Source of the DNA: a virus | IMG/VR virus record: IMGVR_UViG_3300021197_001902 | Span: 1 to 64,000 of that record | Direction: 5' to 3' (one strand) | DNA: 64,000 bases | Shown: positions 45,832 through 53,249 of the stretch, in pieces | Position numbering within the stretch: position 1 is the first letter of the stretch | Layout of the letters: the number at the start of each line of letters is the position of its first letter | Notes under the pieces: generated by a model | Told to the model about the DNA's origin: nothing | Databases searched by the model: none | The model's input: the letters and a program-made list of their open reading frames with translations, nothing else | Made by a program: the position numbers and the translations under genes

Positions 45832-46496
45832 TTTACTTTAAACGTCCTGTATCTCTTTCGGAGTTTATTCAAGTTGTTAACCACTTGCTTGGTGTTTAAC
45901 CCCGTGATCTCCCGAAGGTATAAGTAAATAGCTTTTTTATTGAAAATTTCTATTTGATCAGCGGAGTCCAATAGGATACGAACTGCCATCAATACTTTTT
46001 TCTCGTTTTCTTTAATCATAAAAGAGTCCCAAGTCTTGATCTCGGTATTAAGAGAAGTCCAAAATTCTATCTCTGCTCTTTTATCAAAGTAGGTTGGCTC
46101 ATGTGATATAAGATCCTCGTCTAATTCATTCAGAACGTCCTCCATAAAAACTTCTGTCTGAAGACGCTTTTTGGTTCTCTTAACCTTATGAATAAACCAG
46201 TTCTTAGTCACCACCGAGAAGTACGAGAATGCTTTAGATCCCTTGTTAGGGTCGTACTTATTTAAAATCGTTGTGAGCCACACCTTACAGTCGGCCCTCA
46301 AATAATCTATATTGGGTAGCGTCGTAAAACGATAGGTGTAGATAATCTTATCTACCATGTGATCAAATGCAGGTTGAATGTACTCTTCGTACAGCTTAGA
46401 TCGCAACTCCCTGTCAGTTGACAGGGCATACTTAACTATTGCGTCCTCATGGACCTGCGTAAAATAATGATTTTTCTTACTCTTCTTCCTCGGCAT
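45810..46496 (-). CDS. gp55: Late-gene sigma factor, T4 gp55-like
   Basis: This 228-residue basic protein resembles T4 gp55, which directs host RNA polymerase to late promoters. The most telling stretch, about residues 80-115 (YDPNKGSKAFSYFSVVTKNWFIHKVKR), matches the sigma region 2 pattern in gp55 homologues, in which a Phe/Tyr-Asp-x3-K start, a Pro/Ala-Tyr-Ile/Phe helix and a Lys/Arg-rich end are conserved. The C-terminal part (LYLREITGLNTKQVVNNLNKLRKRY) looks like a helix-turn-helix, unlike the short tail of T4 gp55. If correct, it implies NATAAATA-type late promoters, for which one candidate is seen before the J-domain gene. Confidence 0.65.
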   Translation of the reverse strand: MPRKKSKKNHYFTQVHEDAIVKYALSTDRELRSKLYEEYIQPAFDHMVDKIIYTYRFTTLPNIDYLRADCKVWLTTILNKYDPNKGSKAFSYFSVVTKNWFIHKVKRTKKRLQTEVFMEDVLNELDEDLISHEPTYFDKRAEIEFWTSLNTEIKTWDSFMIKENEKKVLMAVRILLDSADQIEIFNKKAIYLYLREITGLNTKQVVNNLNKLRKRYRTFKVKWENSEI

Positions 46497-46803
46497 TTAA
46501 AGCTTCCTCTAATTCTTCCTCTAGCTCTTCGTCTATTGTGTACTCGAATACATCCCTAAAGTTCTGCATCTCATCATTGACCTGCCTAATACGGCTAAGG
46601 AGTTCCTGTATTATAGGCTCTCCATGGTATGAGTCCATGCCATACATGTCTTTAACAAACACCTGAAATGCTTTTGTCATCAAATACAAATCAGATATAG
46701 TGTTTGACAGGTATAGAAACTTTTGCAGTAACCGAGTAACATACCAAGCTAGCAGTATATTCACTACGATTGAAATAGCAATAAAACTATAAATTGTCAA
46801 CAT
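46477..46803 (-). CDS. Small membrane-anchored acidic protein (108 aa)
   Basis: This 108-residue protein has an N-terminal membrane anchor (IYSFIAISIVVNILLAWYVTRLL), a helical middle and a very acidic C-terminus (EELEEELEEALNAEEEE). It overlaps the gp55-like gene start by 20 bases. No family is recognised. A cytoplasmic acidic tail on a single-pass anchor suggests docking of another protein at the host membrane, but there is no direct evidence for a role. Confidence 0.6.
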   Translation of the reverse strand: MLTIYSFIAISIVVNILLAWYVTRLLQKFLYLSNTISDLYLMTKAFQVFVKDMYGMDSYHGEPIIQELLSRIRQVNDEMQNFRDVFEYTIDEELEEELEEALNAEEEE

Positions 46804-47052
46804 TTATCTATCTTTATCCAGTTTTTTTCTTTGCTGTTGAAGTTCTTGTCTTGAATCTTCTATAAATCGCTCGGTTATGTGACCAACTTTTTTCTTTTGT
46901 GTTCCCGATTTGTTGGTTCTAAATTGCGTTAGCATTTTTACTAACGTGTTCTTTTTATCACACTCAGAGCAATCTGTTTCAACTTCGTTAGAAGCGTGAC
47001 TTATAACGGAAACCTTATCACAGATTGTGCAACGATATGGGTATCGTGGCAT
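46804..47052 (-). CDS. Small zinc-ribbon protein (FmdB-like)
   Basis: This 82-residue basic protein starts MPRYPYRCTICDK and contains CTIC at residues 8-11 and CSEC at 31-34, a zinc-ribbon arrangement resembling the FmdB-type regulatory protein family. The remainder is Lys/Arg/Gln-rich and helical (DSRQELQQQRKKLDKDR). Its ATG overlaps the previous stop in a TAATG junction. Role unknown; the family is often associated with nucleic-acid binding or translation. Confidence 0.6.
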   Translation of the reverse strand: MPRYPYRCTICDKVSVISHASNEVETDCSECDKKNTLVKMLTQFRTNKSGTQKKKVGHITERFIEDSRQELQQQRKKLDKDR

Positions 47053-47210
47053 TACTTCCTGTTTTTTTCGAGCTGCCTTAAGCGCTTGTCGATGTCAAGA
47101 AGGTGTTTCTCAAGGTCTCTAGCTTGCTGTCCTACTGCTTCACGGATCTGTGAGTCAATAAGTTCTGTTGTTTCAAGTTTGGTAATAAAATCTGATTTTT
47201 TCTTTAGCAT
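47052..47210 (-). CDS. Very small helical protein (52 aa)
   Basis: This reading frame of 52 residues runs from ATG at 47210 to TAA at 47052, joined to the next gene by TAATG and separated from the previous stop by one base. It begins MLKKKSDFITKLE and is strongly helical, probably coiled coil (AVGQQARDLEKHLLDIDKRLRQLEKN). It fills an otherwise empty 160-base gap in a gene-dense operon, which supports it as a real gene. No function can be assigned. Confidence 0.6.
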   Translation of the reverse strand: MLKKKSDFITKLETTELIDSQIREAVGQQARDLEKHLLDIDKRLRQLEKNRK

Positions 47211-47211
47211 G

Positions 47212-47430
47212 TTATTCGTCTCCTTCTAAAGGTAGTGTTGCTTCTTCAACGGCGATGTCGTCCAAATTAATCGAGGGGGGATTGGTTACCACCAACTCGG
47301 AATGCGAGTTATCGTCTGGATTAACTTGAAAATCCATCTGCTGAAGGGTTGGAACAATGTCACTCTGTTCCATGAGGGATCGCTGGAGGGCCATCATCAA
47401 TGCGCCCACTGCTTGGTTTGATAGTTTCAT
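47212..47430 (-). CDS. Hypothetical protein (72 aa)
   Basis: This 72-residue protein begins MKLSNQAVGALMMALQRSL. I recall similar small proteins from uncultured marine phages, with no known role. The N-terminus is a helix and the C-terminus is acidic (INLDDIAVEEATLPLEGDE). A strong ribosome binding site, AAGGAG, lies 7 bases before the ATG, suggesting high expression. It is the first gene after the glycan block and may start a translational unit. Confidence 0.6.
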   Translation of the reverse strand: MKLSNQAVGALMMALQRSLMEQSDIVPTLQQMDFQVNPDDNSHSELVVTNPPSINLDDIAVEEATLPLEGDE

Positions 47431-47431
47431 C

Positions 47432-48268
47432 TTATGTCTCCTTATTAATAAAGCAATCTTTAATCGCTTCTCTTGAATCTATTGTAGCAGACCAACCGAT
47501 ATTTTTTAATTTGGTCGTATCTGCTTTTGTTGTTTTTACGTCACCCATACGCTCAGGTACGTAAGAGAACTTAACCTGATTGTTCTCTTCTACAATTTGT
47601 TTTATATCATTCAAAGAAATAACGTCGCCCGAACCAACGTCGAACCACTCACCGTTAAAATCTTCATCATAGTTCATACAAAAGACGTTGGCCCTAACAA
47701 TGTCGTCTACATGGACAAAGTCTCTACTCTGTGTTCCGTCTCCGTCTAGTCGTAGCGGCAGACTTTTGTCAATCATCTCCATCCATGCACACACAACTGT
47801 CGAGTAGGACCCACCATATTCTTGGTCTTCGGAGAAAACGTTAAAGTAACGTAAGCAAACTGTGTCCAGTCCATATAATTGTGAATAAAGCTTGCACTCT
47901 TGCTCAGAGATTAGCTTGTGAAGGCCATATGGAGAGTTTGGACCCTCTCCGTCGCCAAGAACCGCGGAAGATGAGCTGAAGATTACTCTTCTTACTCCAT
48001 GGTTTTTGGCCCACTCTAGTAGGACCGATGTAACATAAGCATTATGCCTGAATGTATAACTTGGCTTCTCCACTGAGTAATTCACTCTTGGCAGCGCAGC
48101 CATGTGAAAAACATAATCATAATCGTCATCAGGCAGACAACTAACTATGTCTTCTCCTTCTTTAAGATCAATCCCTCGGATATATGTTTCCGACGAGCAG
48201 TTTTCCTTAAGGCTAGAAAACAGGTGTGAACCAATGTATCCTTTATGGCCCGTGATTAAGATCTTCAT
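47432..48268 (-). CDS. NAD-dependent sugar-nucleotide epimerase/dehydratase
   Basis: The start MKILITGHKGYIGSHL at 48268 gives a 278-residue extended short-chain dehydrogenase. GxxGYIG binds NAD, FSSSSAV gives the catalytic Ser region and YGLHK the Tyr-x3-Lys pair. It changes the configuration of a nucleotide sugar, but UDP-glucose 4-epimerase, GDP-fucose synthase-type or other epimerase activity cannot be separated by eye. It is next to the Gmd gene, so GDP-linked 6-deoxy sugars are plausible substrates. An upstream extension to 48295 would overlap Gmd and lacks support. Confidence 0.85.
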   Translation of the reverse strand: MKILITGHKGYIGSHLFSSLKENCSSETYIRGIDLKEGEDIVSCLPDDDYDYVFHMAALPRVNYSVEKPSYTFRHNAYVTSVLLEWAKNHGVRRVIFSSSSAVLGDGEGPNSPYGLHKLISEQECKLYSQLYGLDTVCLRYFNVFSEDQEYGGSYSTVVCAWMEMIDKSLPLRLDGDGTQSRDFVHVDDIVRANVFCMNYDEDFNGEWFDVGSGDVISLNDIKQIVEENNQVKFSYVPERMGDVKTTKADTTKLKNIGWSATIDSREAIKDCFINKET

Positions 48269-48269
48269 T

Positions 48270-49244
48270 TTAGAGTTCGTTTTGCCATCTATCAATCATG
48301 TCGTCCAGCAGTGTCGAAAAAGTAAACTCTGGTTTCCACCCTAGGACCTCTCTGGACTTGGTGGAGTCACCCTTGAGGTATTTGAGTTCCTCCGGTCGCA
48401 TATATTTGGGGTTCTGCTCGACATAATCACGATAGTCCATTCCCAACTTAGTGAAAACTGTTTCACACAAGTCTCTAACGGAGTGGGCCTCGCCGGTGGC
48501 AACAATAAATTCATCAGCTACATTGTGATTCGTAATCAAGTGCATAGCTCGAACATAATCTTGGGAGTGTCCCCAGTCACGGTAGGAATCCATATTACCA
48601 AGCTCTAACTTGTCTTGCAGCCCCTTTTTGATAGCTACAGCTCCCTTGACAACCTTGTTGGTGACGAAGTTCGAACCTCTACGCGGTGACTCGTGATTAA
48701 AAAGAATACCGTTGCATGCATGAAGGCCGTAGGCGTGCCTGTAGTGTCTTACAAGATTGTATCCCATAACTTTAGCACAGCCATAGGGACTGACGGGATT
48801 CATGGGCGTTGTGAGCCTCTGGAAGCCATCGTCATCGACGGAGTTGCCAAACATCTCAGAGGAACTAGCCTGATAGAATTTGGCATTCGGACAGATGGTT
48901 CGGTAGACCTCTAGGAGATGCAGCACGCCAAGAGCGTTTGTCTGAATGGTAAAGGAAGGCATATCGAAACTGACACGAACATGACTCATGGCACCAAGGT
49001 TATAAATCTCATCTGGCATTACCTGCGACACGATTCTAACGAGTGAAGGATAGTCCAGAAGGTCTCCATAATAAGCATGAACGTTTTCCCCCAGTCCATA
49101 TTTGTGGAGTCTGTGGTTCTGGTTTTCCGCGACCGAGTGGCGGCGGACAATGCCATGGACTTCATATCCCAACGACAGCAGGTGCTCCGTCAAATAGCTG
49201 CCGTCTTGGCCAGCGATTCCTGTAATCAGTGCTTTCTTCTTCAT
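48270..49244 (-). CDS. gmd: GDP-mannose 4,6-dehydratase
   Basis: This 324-residue enzyme converts GDP-mannose to GDP-4-keto-6-deoxymannose, precursor of fucose, rhamnose and perosamine. It has the cofactor motif ITGIAGQDGSYL, the family-typical EIYNLGAMSHVRVSF, QASSSEMFG with catalytic residues, and SPYGCAKVMGYN with Tyr-x3-Lys, then NHESPRRG. These are canonical for Gmd. A related activity on GDP-heptose is known in bacteria, which the SIS-HAD gene nearby makes worth keeping in mind. It overlaps the epimerase gene start closely. Confidence 0.95.
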   Translation of the reverse strand: MKKKALITGIAGQDGSYLTEHLLSLGYEVHGIVRRHSVAENQNHRLHKYGLGENVHAYYGDLLDYPSLVRIVSQVMPDEIYNLGAMSHVRVSFDMPSFTIQTNALGVLHLLEVYRTICPNAKFYQASSSEMFGNSVDDDGFQRLTTPMNPVSPYGCAKVMGYNLVRHYRHAYGLHACNGILFNHESPRRGSNFVTNKVVKGAVAIKKGLQDKLELGNMDSYRDWGHSQDYVRAMHLITNHNVADEFIVATGEAHSVRDLCETVFTKLGMDYRDYVEQNPKYMRPEELKYLKGDSTKSREVLGWKPEFTFSTLLDDMIDRWQNEL

Positions 49245-49840
49245 TTCTTAAAAATCTCCAATTTTGTAAGGTCAGGCCAATCTGTAACGACCCATTTGTG
49301 CGGCTTTGTCGCGATGGCTTCTGGAAGCTTCTCTAAACCAGTTGTAGCTACTTCTGGTGTCATATAGTAGTGAAGCCCAAAGGTATCAATGTTTTGCTCT
49401 CTCCACGGCACATCTGGTATTCTACCATCGTATGACATCTTTTTTAATTGTATCGCATCGTTTTCGTCATCTAAAAGAATGACTCCTCCCCGGCCTAGGC
49501 TCAAATGCTTTGCAAACTGAAAACTCACGCACATGAATGTCCCAGGAATATAACTATTCTCTGTCCAGAGCACAGCTGCATCATAGATTGGCTTTGGTTC
49601 ATCGTTTATCTTATAACAGTCTTGCCATGCTTCGTCTCTCCATTCGAGACCTATGTTTAATTTGTTAGCCAAGAACGGAACGGACAGGTATGTTCTTTTT
49701 GGAACATTTATTTTGTCGAGCTTCTGATATCGTATGCAAAGCTCTATGCCGTGTGTGCAGCTGTCCACCGCAACAGCGTATGGACAGCCAAAGAACTCGG
49801 CCAACTGATTTTCAAACTTTCTTACGGGCTCAAAACTCAT
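49241..49840 (-). CDS. Short DegT/DnrJ/EryC1-type sugar aminotransferase
   Basis: This 199-residue protein resembles the pyridoxal-phosphate sugar aminotransferases, but it is about half their usual length (350-400). It keeps AVAVDSCTHGIEL near the start, an Asp in IYDAAVLW in the place of the cofactor-binding Asp, and SFQFAKHLSLGRGGVI with the Lys that would form the internal aldimine. Most of the C-terminal small domain is missing. It could act on the 4-keto sugar made by Gmd (to give an amino sugar such as perosamine), or it could be an inactive binding protein. It overlaps Gmd by 4 bases. Confidence 0.7.
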   Translation of the reverse strand: MSFEPVRKFENQLAEFFGCPYAVAVDSCTHGIELCIRYQKLDKINVPKRTYLSVPFLANKLNIGLEWRDEAWQDCYKINDEPKPIYDAAVLWTENSYIPGTFMCVSFQFAKHLSLGRGGVILLDDENDAIQLKKMSYDGRIPDVPWREQNIDTFGLHYYMTPEVATTGLEKLPEAIATKPHKWVVTDWPDLTKLEIFKK

Positions 49841-50667
49841 TTATTTATCAATCCTTTTTCTTCAGCAAATTGCTTAATACCATAATCCCAGTATATCTGA
49901 TCTAGGGTCAGGTCTTTAGCTAAGTTGTAATTCTCTTCCACCACATCCAGCTTGCTATTGTAGTGCTCCTCAGAGACAACGTTATTCAGAATATCTTTCA
50001 GCTCGTCTATTGTCTGAAAGAACAAGGCACCTTCCGTGTTGTAAAAATCGTGGATGTTCGAATCTTCATTGCCCCAGTATATGGGGATGGACCCACAACA
50101 GAATGCATCATTGACCTTTTCACTAGCATAACCACCTTCTTCATTTTCAACCACGATATGGTATCGATAATCTGCTAGGCCTTCTGTTTTTGTTTCAATG
50201 GGATTATACGCTCTGCCATACAAATCCATCAGCTCCGAGCCCTGGAGGGCATTGACAATTTCATGTCGAAGTCGGTGACCTTGAGTATTGTTCTGCGCAG
50301 AAAAGATGGCGGATGTCATCTTAGACTTATCGTATATTTTTCTATCTTCCTTGGGGATCCAAATCTTTGGCCATATTGGATAGTATACAAACTTATCGGA
50401 TGGAGTGGATGCTAGTTGTTTGTTGTGGGTCATGATCAAATCGAAATATGAGTGATTCTGATATACCCACTCGTATACGGGCGCCATAACTGGGTGTGGC
50501 TCAATCAATAGCGCAATCTTATACTTACTATTGTGGCCCGGAGCATGTCCCGTGACCGTATCAACATACACTGCGATGTCTGTCTCACCTTGATCCTTTG
50601 TAAAAAGATCACCATAAACACTCGGGCCCAGTGAGGTTTGGGCCATAAAAACTTTTATATCATACAT
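49837..50667 (-). CDS. GT10-type glycosyltransferase (fucosyltransferase-like)
   Basis: Starting at ATG 50667 after AAGGAG with 7-base spacing, this 276-residue protein contains the alpha-1,3-fucosyltransferase motif of CAZy family GT10: YHIVVENEEGGYASEKVNDAF followed by CGSIPIYWGN, near residues 170-205, very like the Helicobacter enzymes. These enzymes use GDP-fucose, which would fit the Gmd gene nearby. The N-terminal part is the acceptor domain. Linkage and acceptor cannot be inferred. The start overlaps the cupin gene. Confidence 0.8.
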   Translation of the reverse strand: MYDIKVFMAQTSLGPSVYGDLFTKDQGETDIAVYVDTVTGHAPGHNSKYKIALLIEPHPVMAPVYEWVYQNHSYFDLIMTHNKQLASTPSDKFVYYPIWPKIWIPKEDRKIYDKSKMTSAIFSAQNNTQGHRLRHEIVNALQGSELMDLYGRAYNPIETKTEGLADYRYHIVVENEEGGYASEKVNDAFCCGSIPIYWGNEDSNIHDFYNTEGALFFQTIDELKDILNNVVSEEHYNSKLDVVEENYNLAKDLTLDQIYWDYGIKQFAEEKGLINK

Positions 50668-51073
50668 CAATAAACTCCTTGTCTAGCTCCTGGCCATAAT
50701 ATGGACCGGTCTTATACTCATACACCACTGTATCGTCTTCGAGACAAAGATAGTTGTGGCCACCCCTAAATGAGATGGTGCAATCACCCTGGTTTAGTAC
50801 CTCTTCAGTCAACAACGTCTGGTCAACGTCATACAGGAACACTTTTACAGAACCCTTGACGACAACCCAAGATTCTTGGGTTATGTTAGCAAGCTTCCGA
50901 CATTCAATGTGCTGGTGCGCTTTAAATGTTTTGCCCTCGTTTAAACGAAAGACTGACACTTGTAGAAATTCCTCTTCGGGGCTTAGGTCTGTTCTTTTTT
51001 CCGTAATCTCACCATAGCGGTTGATGGTGTGCATCAGGAGGCCTTCTTCTACTTTTGAAAAGATCTTTTTCAC
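50660..51073 (-). CDS. Cupin-fold protein in glycan block
   Basis: This 137-residue protein has a cupin beta-barrel pattern: KAHQHIECRKL supplies two His near residues 53-55, followed by QESWVVVKGSVKVFLYD, and a later GGHNY. Cupins in sugar clusters act as epimerases or isomerases of nucleotide sugars or as small binding proteins, but activity cannot be read here. It lies 3 bases from the sulfotransferase gene and overlaps the GT10-type gene, so it is part of the same operon. Confidence 0.7.
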   Translation of the reverse strand: MKKIFSKVEEGLLMHTINRYGEITEKRTDLSPEEEFLQVSVFRLNEGKTFKAHQHIECRKLANITQESWVVVKGSVKVFLYDVDQTLLTEEVLNQGDCTISFRGGHNYLCLEDDTVVYEYKTGPYYGQELDKEFIDV

Positions 51074-51075
51074 TT

Positions 51076-51768
51076 TTAATCCTCAAATTTGTAACTAAAG
51101 TATTCTACATCATTTTTGAACTTTTGTCCAACCATGTTTCTAAGTTCATCGTCATAAAAGCACTCATATGATGGCATGTTGTCGACATTAAACTCTTTCG
51201 GCGGCAAATCACTGACGTTTATCTTGTTTACTGTCTCAAGTGTCTTATTGGGATTGCGGAAATCTCTTGTCTGAATGCCAAGATGGTCACATACTAGATT
51301 CATTCCGGTAGCATAGTCCTCTAGTTTCACAATCTGATCAAACTTTATGGCACCCAGTTCACTGGTTTGGCTTTGCAGATGTTGTTCCAAGTACTGGTCA
51401 GGTGTGTCGCACACAAAGGTTACCAAATCCCTGAATGTAAAGTCTTCACTATTCATATCCTGGCGTCGGGTGTCTATTGGCCAGGTGGAGTTTTTCCACC
51501 AGACAGCAACTTTCTTGTTTTTGTAATAACTAACAATCCTCTTCCATGGATTTCTACAAACTATGAACTTATAGTAGTCTCTCCAGAATTCTTCCATTTG
51601 ATCGGGGGTAGGCTTCAGTTGTCTCTGCCCCAGAAAAACATGTGGATTTACGGTGGTTGGATCTATCCCTATTGTCTCTAGATACCACCTTTTTACTGCG
51701 GTGCATCCAGCCTTGGCGTTCCAACATACTATGAACTTTTGTTCGTGATTAATTAAAGGAAAAAGCAT
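51076..51768 (-). CDS. Sulfotransferase
   Basis: This 230-residue protein has the two cofactor motifs of PAPS-dependent sulfotransferases: WNAKAGCTAVKRW (residues 16-28, 5'-phosphosulfate loop) and CRNPWKRIVSYY (near 72-82, 3'-phosphate binding). It would transfer sulfate to a sugar hydroxyl. Its place among glycosyltransferases suggests sulfation of the phage-encoded glycan. PAPS would have to come from the host. Length is in the range of carbohydrate sulfotransferases. Confidence 0.85.
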   Translation of the reverse strand: MLFPLINHEQKFIVCWNAKAGCTAVKRWYLETIGIDPTTVNPHVFLGQRQLKPTPDQMEEFWRDYYKFIVCRNPWKRIVSYYKNKKVAVWWKNSTWPIDTRRQDMNSEDFTFRDLVTFVCDTPDQYLEQHLQSQTSELGAIKFDQIVKLEDYATGMNLVCDHLGIQTRDFRNPNKTLETVNKINVSDLPPKEFNVDNMPSYECFYDDELRNMVGQKFKNDVEYFSYKFED

Positions 51769-51784
51769 CTTGTCTATCTTCTCT

Positions 51785-52255
51785 CTATGCTGTTAGGGCT
51801 GCTGGCACTATGTTGATTCCTGATCTTAAGAGTGCAACCGAGCGATGTAGACCGTCGATTAGCTGACCTTGTTGGTTTATGATAATGTATTTATCTTGGT
51901 GCGGGGAATCTAGATAAGCAGCTGTAGTGTTTAGGATTTTATCGAACTTGTCGAACATGTATTGCATGTCCAAGTGTTCTTCGTTTATCGCTGCTCGGGC
52001 CCAAGTGATATGCTTACACTTTTCTAGATACTCCTCATATGGCTTTATATTTCCCATCGCGTACTGAAAGTGAGGAGTGTCTTTTATTAGGGTTGGCTTC
52101 AAAGAAAGAATTTTCAAATTCTGGCGATCAACTCGATCAACAATCCCATCGCGAATGTGGTTCAAATCAACTTTGACAATTCGATGCGCAACAGAATGGT
52201 AGCCTGGGGGCCACCAGCACTCACCACTCAAAGGATTGGTGGTAATACTTTTCAT
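51785..52255 (-). CDS. Hypothetical ParB-like domain protein
   Basis: This 156-residue protein has a C-terminal stretch, YIIINQQGQLIDGLHRSVALLRSGI near residues 123-147, that resembles the ParB/sulfiredoxin-like fold motif (a G-x-LIDG-x-HR pattern), which binds nucleotide. The N-terminal part is unrecognised. It overlaps the methyltransferase gene by 4 bases and is in the glycan block, so a metabolic rather than partition role is likely. Confidence 0.5.
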   Translation of the reverse strand: MKSITTNPLSGECWWPPGYHSVAHRIVKVDLNHIRDGIVDRVDRQNLKILSLKPTLIKDTPHFQYAMGNIKPYEEYLEKCKHITWARAAINEEHLDMQYMFDKFDKILNTTAAYLDSPHQDKYIIINQQGQLIDGLHRSVALLRSGINIVPAALTA

Positions 52256-52824
52256 TTTTTCTCACAGACCACATTCAGTGCTAAATGCAGCCCTGACTCA
52301 TCCATGTGTGGAATATAAGCTCTGGAGTAATCATCATAACCTTCTGGTAAGAACTCTCGCCAATCATATCTTTCAACATTTTCGAACCCATTGTCCACAA
52401 GTATTTTTTGGAGGGACGAAAAGTCATAGGCTGTTCTCTGGTAGATCACCTCGTTGAGGCCAACTTCATTGACAATCTCCCAGCGGCCGAACAATGGCCC
52501 TAGAAGGCCCTGAGCGTCGAGATCCTTACCGTTGGTTAAATAGTTCTCTACCATCATCTCAAAGTCCGCCAGAGACGTTCTCAGCAGCCCACCAGGCTTG
52601 AGAACTCGTCGCCATTCGGCCAGAACATCGACAACCTCATATCTATCAAAATAGATAATGACGCCACAGGAGTAGATCTCATCCACACTTTCATCTTCAA
52701 AGGCTGACAGATCCTTGATGTCCATCACCTGATCTACATGATCTAAGTGGTCTTGGTCAATATTAATAAACCCTGGGAGATATCTGTGACCACTTCCTAA
52801 ATGTAATCGGACTTTATCACTCAC
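52252..52824 (-). CDS. SAM-dependent methyltransferase
   Basis: This 190-residue class I methyltransferase has the SAM motif LHLGSGHRYLPGF at its start, INIDQDH as the acidic loop after strand 2, VDEIYSCGVIIYF and the typical WRRVLKPGGLLRTSL near residues 90-105. Substrate is unknown; neighbours suggest a sugar or a sugar-linked acyl group. It overlaps genes on both sides by a few bases. Confidence 0.85.
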   Translation of the reverse strand: MSDKVRLHLGSGHRYLPGFINIDQDHLDHVDQVMDIKDLSAFEDESVDEIYSCGVIIYFDRYEVVDVLAEWRRVLKPGGLLRTSLADFEMMVENYLTNGKDLDAQGLLGPLFGRWEIVNEVGLNEVIYQRTAYDFSSLQKILVDNGFENVERYDWREFLPEGYDDYSRAYIPHMDESGLHLALNVVCEKK

Positions 52825-53236
52825 CTTTTACAGCTCCAATAATGTTTCCGACAATTCTGATCGTATCACTCTCATAATCTGCGCCTCCTCGAAGGCCCTC
52901 GCTGAATACAATAAATTCGTTATCAACGGTGATGTTCAGTGCATGCACCTCGTACGGAGGCGTTGAAAGAATATCACCCTCATTCAGTACTATGCAGGTT
53001 GCATCATCAAGAGAGTCTAGATTGGCGTACCAATACTCCAGAGATCCCTTTGTAATCAACATGTGTTGAGTTGAAACCTCATGGTAGTGGTTTCCTCTAA
53101 CTGCACCAGCGTTAGACCTGATGATGGCAACGTGATCAATGCCACTTTTATAAAAGATGTCGGCAATAATTCCTCGATCATCTTCGTGTCTCTCCAGAGG
53201 AGCTTCGACATCTTCGTAAACGTTTTTCTTTTGCAT
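52817..53236 (-). CDS. Cupin protein (dTDP-sugar isomerase-like)
   Basis: This 139-residue cupin has DDRGIIADIF near its N-terminus and RGNHYHEVSTQHMLITKG near residues 47-64, with the two His typical of the sugar-nucleotide isomerase (WxcM/FdtA-like) and related cupins, then GDILSTPPYEVHAL. It probably acts on a nucleotide sugar intermediate for the methyltransferase gene just upstream. A simple binding role is the alternative. Confidence 0.7.
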   Translation of the reverse strand: MQKKNVYEDVEAPLERHEDDRGIIADIFYKSGIDHVAIIRSNAGAVRGNHYHEVSTQHMLITKGSLEYWYANLDSLDDATCIVLNEGDILSTPPYEVHALNITVDNEFIVFSEGLRGGADYESDTIRIVGNIIGAVKGE

Positions 53237-53249
53237 TTATAAATTCTCC

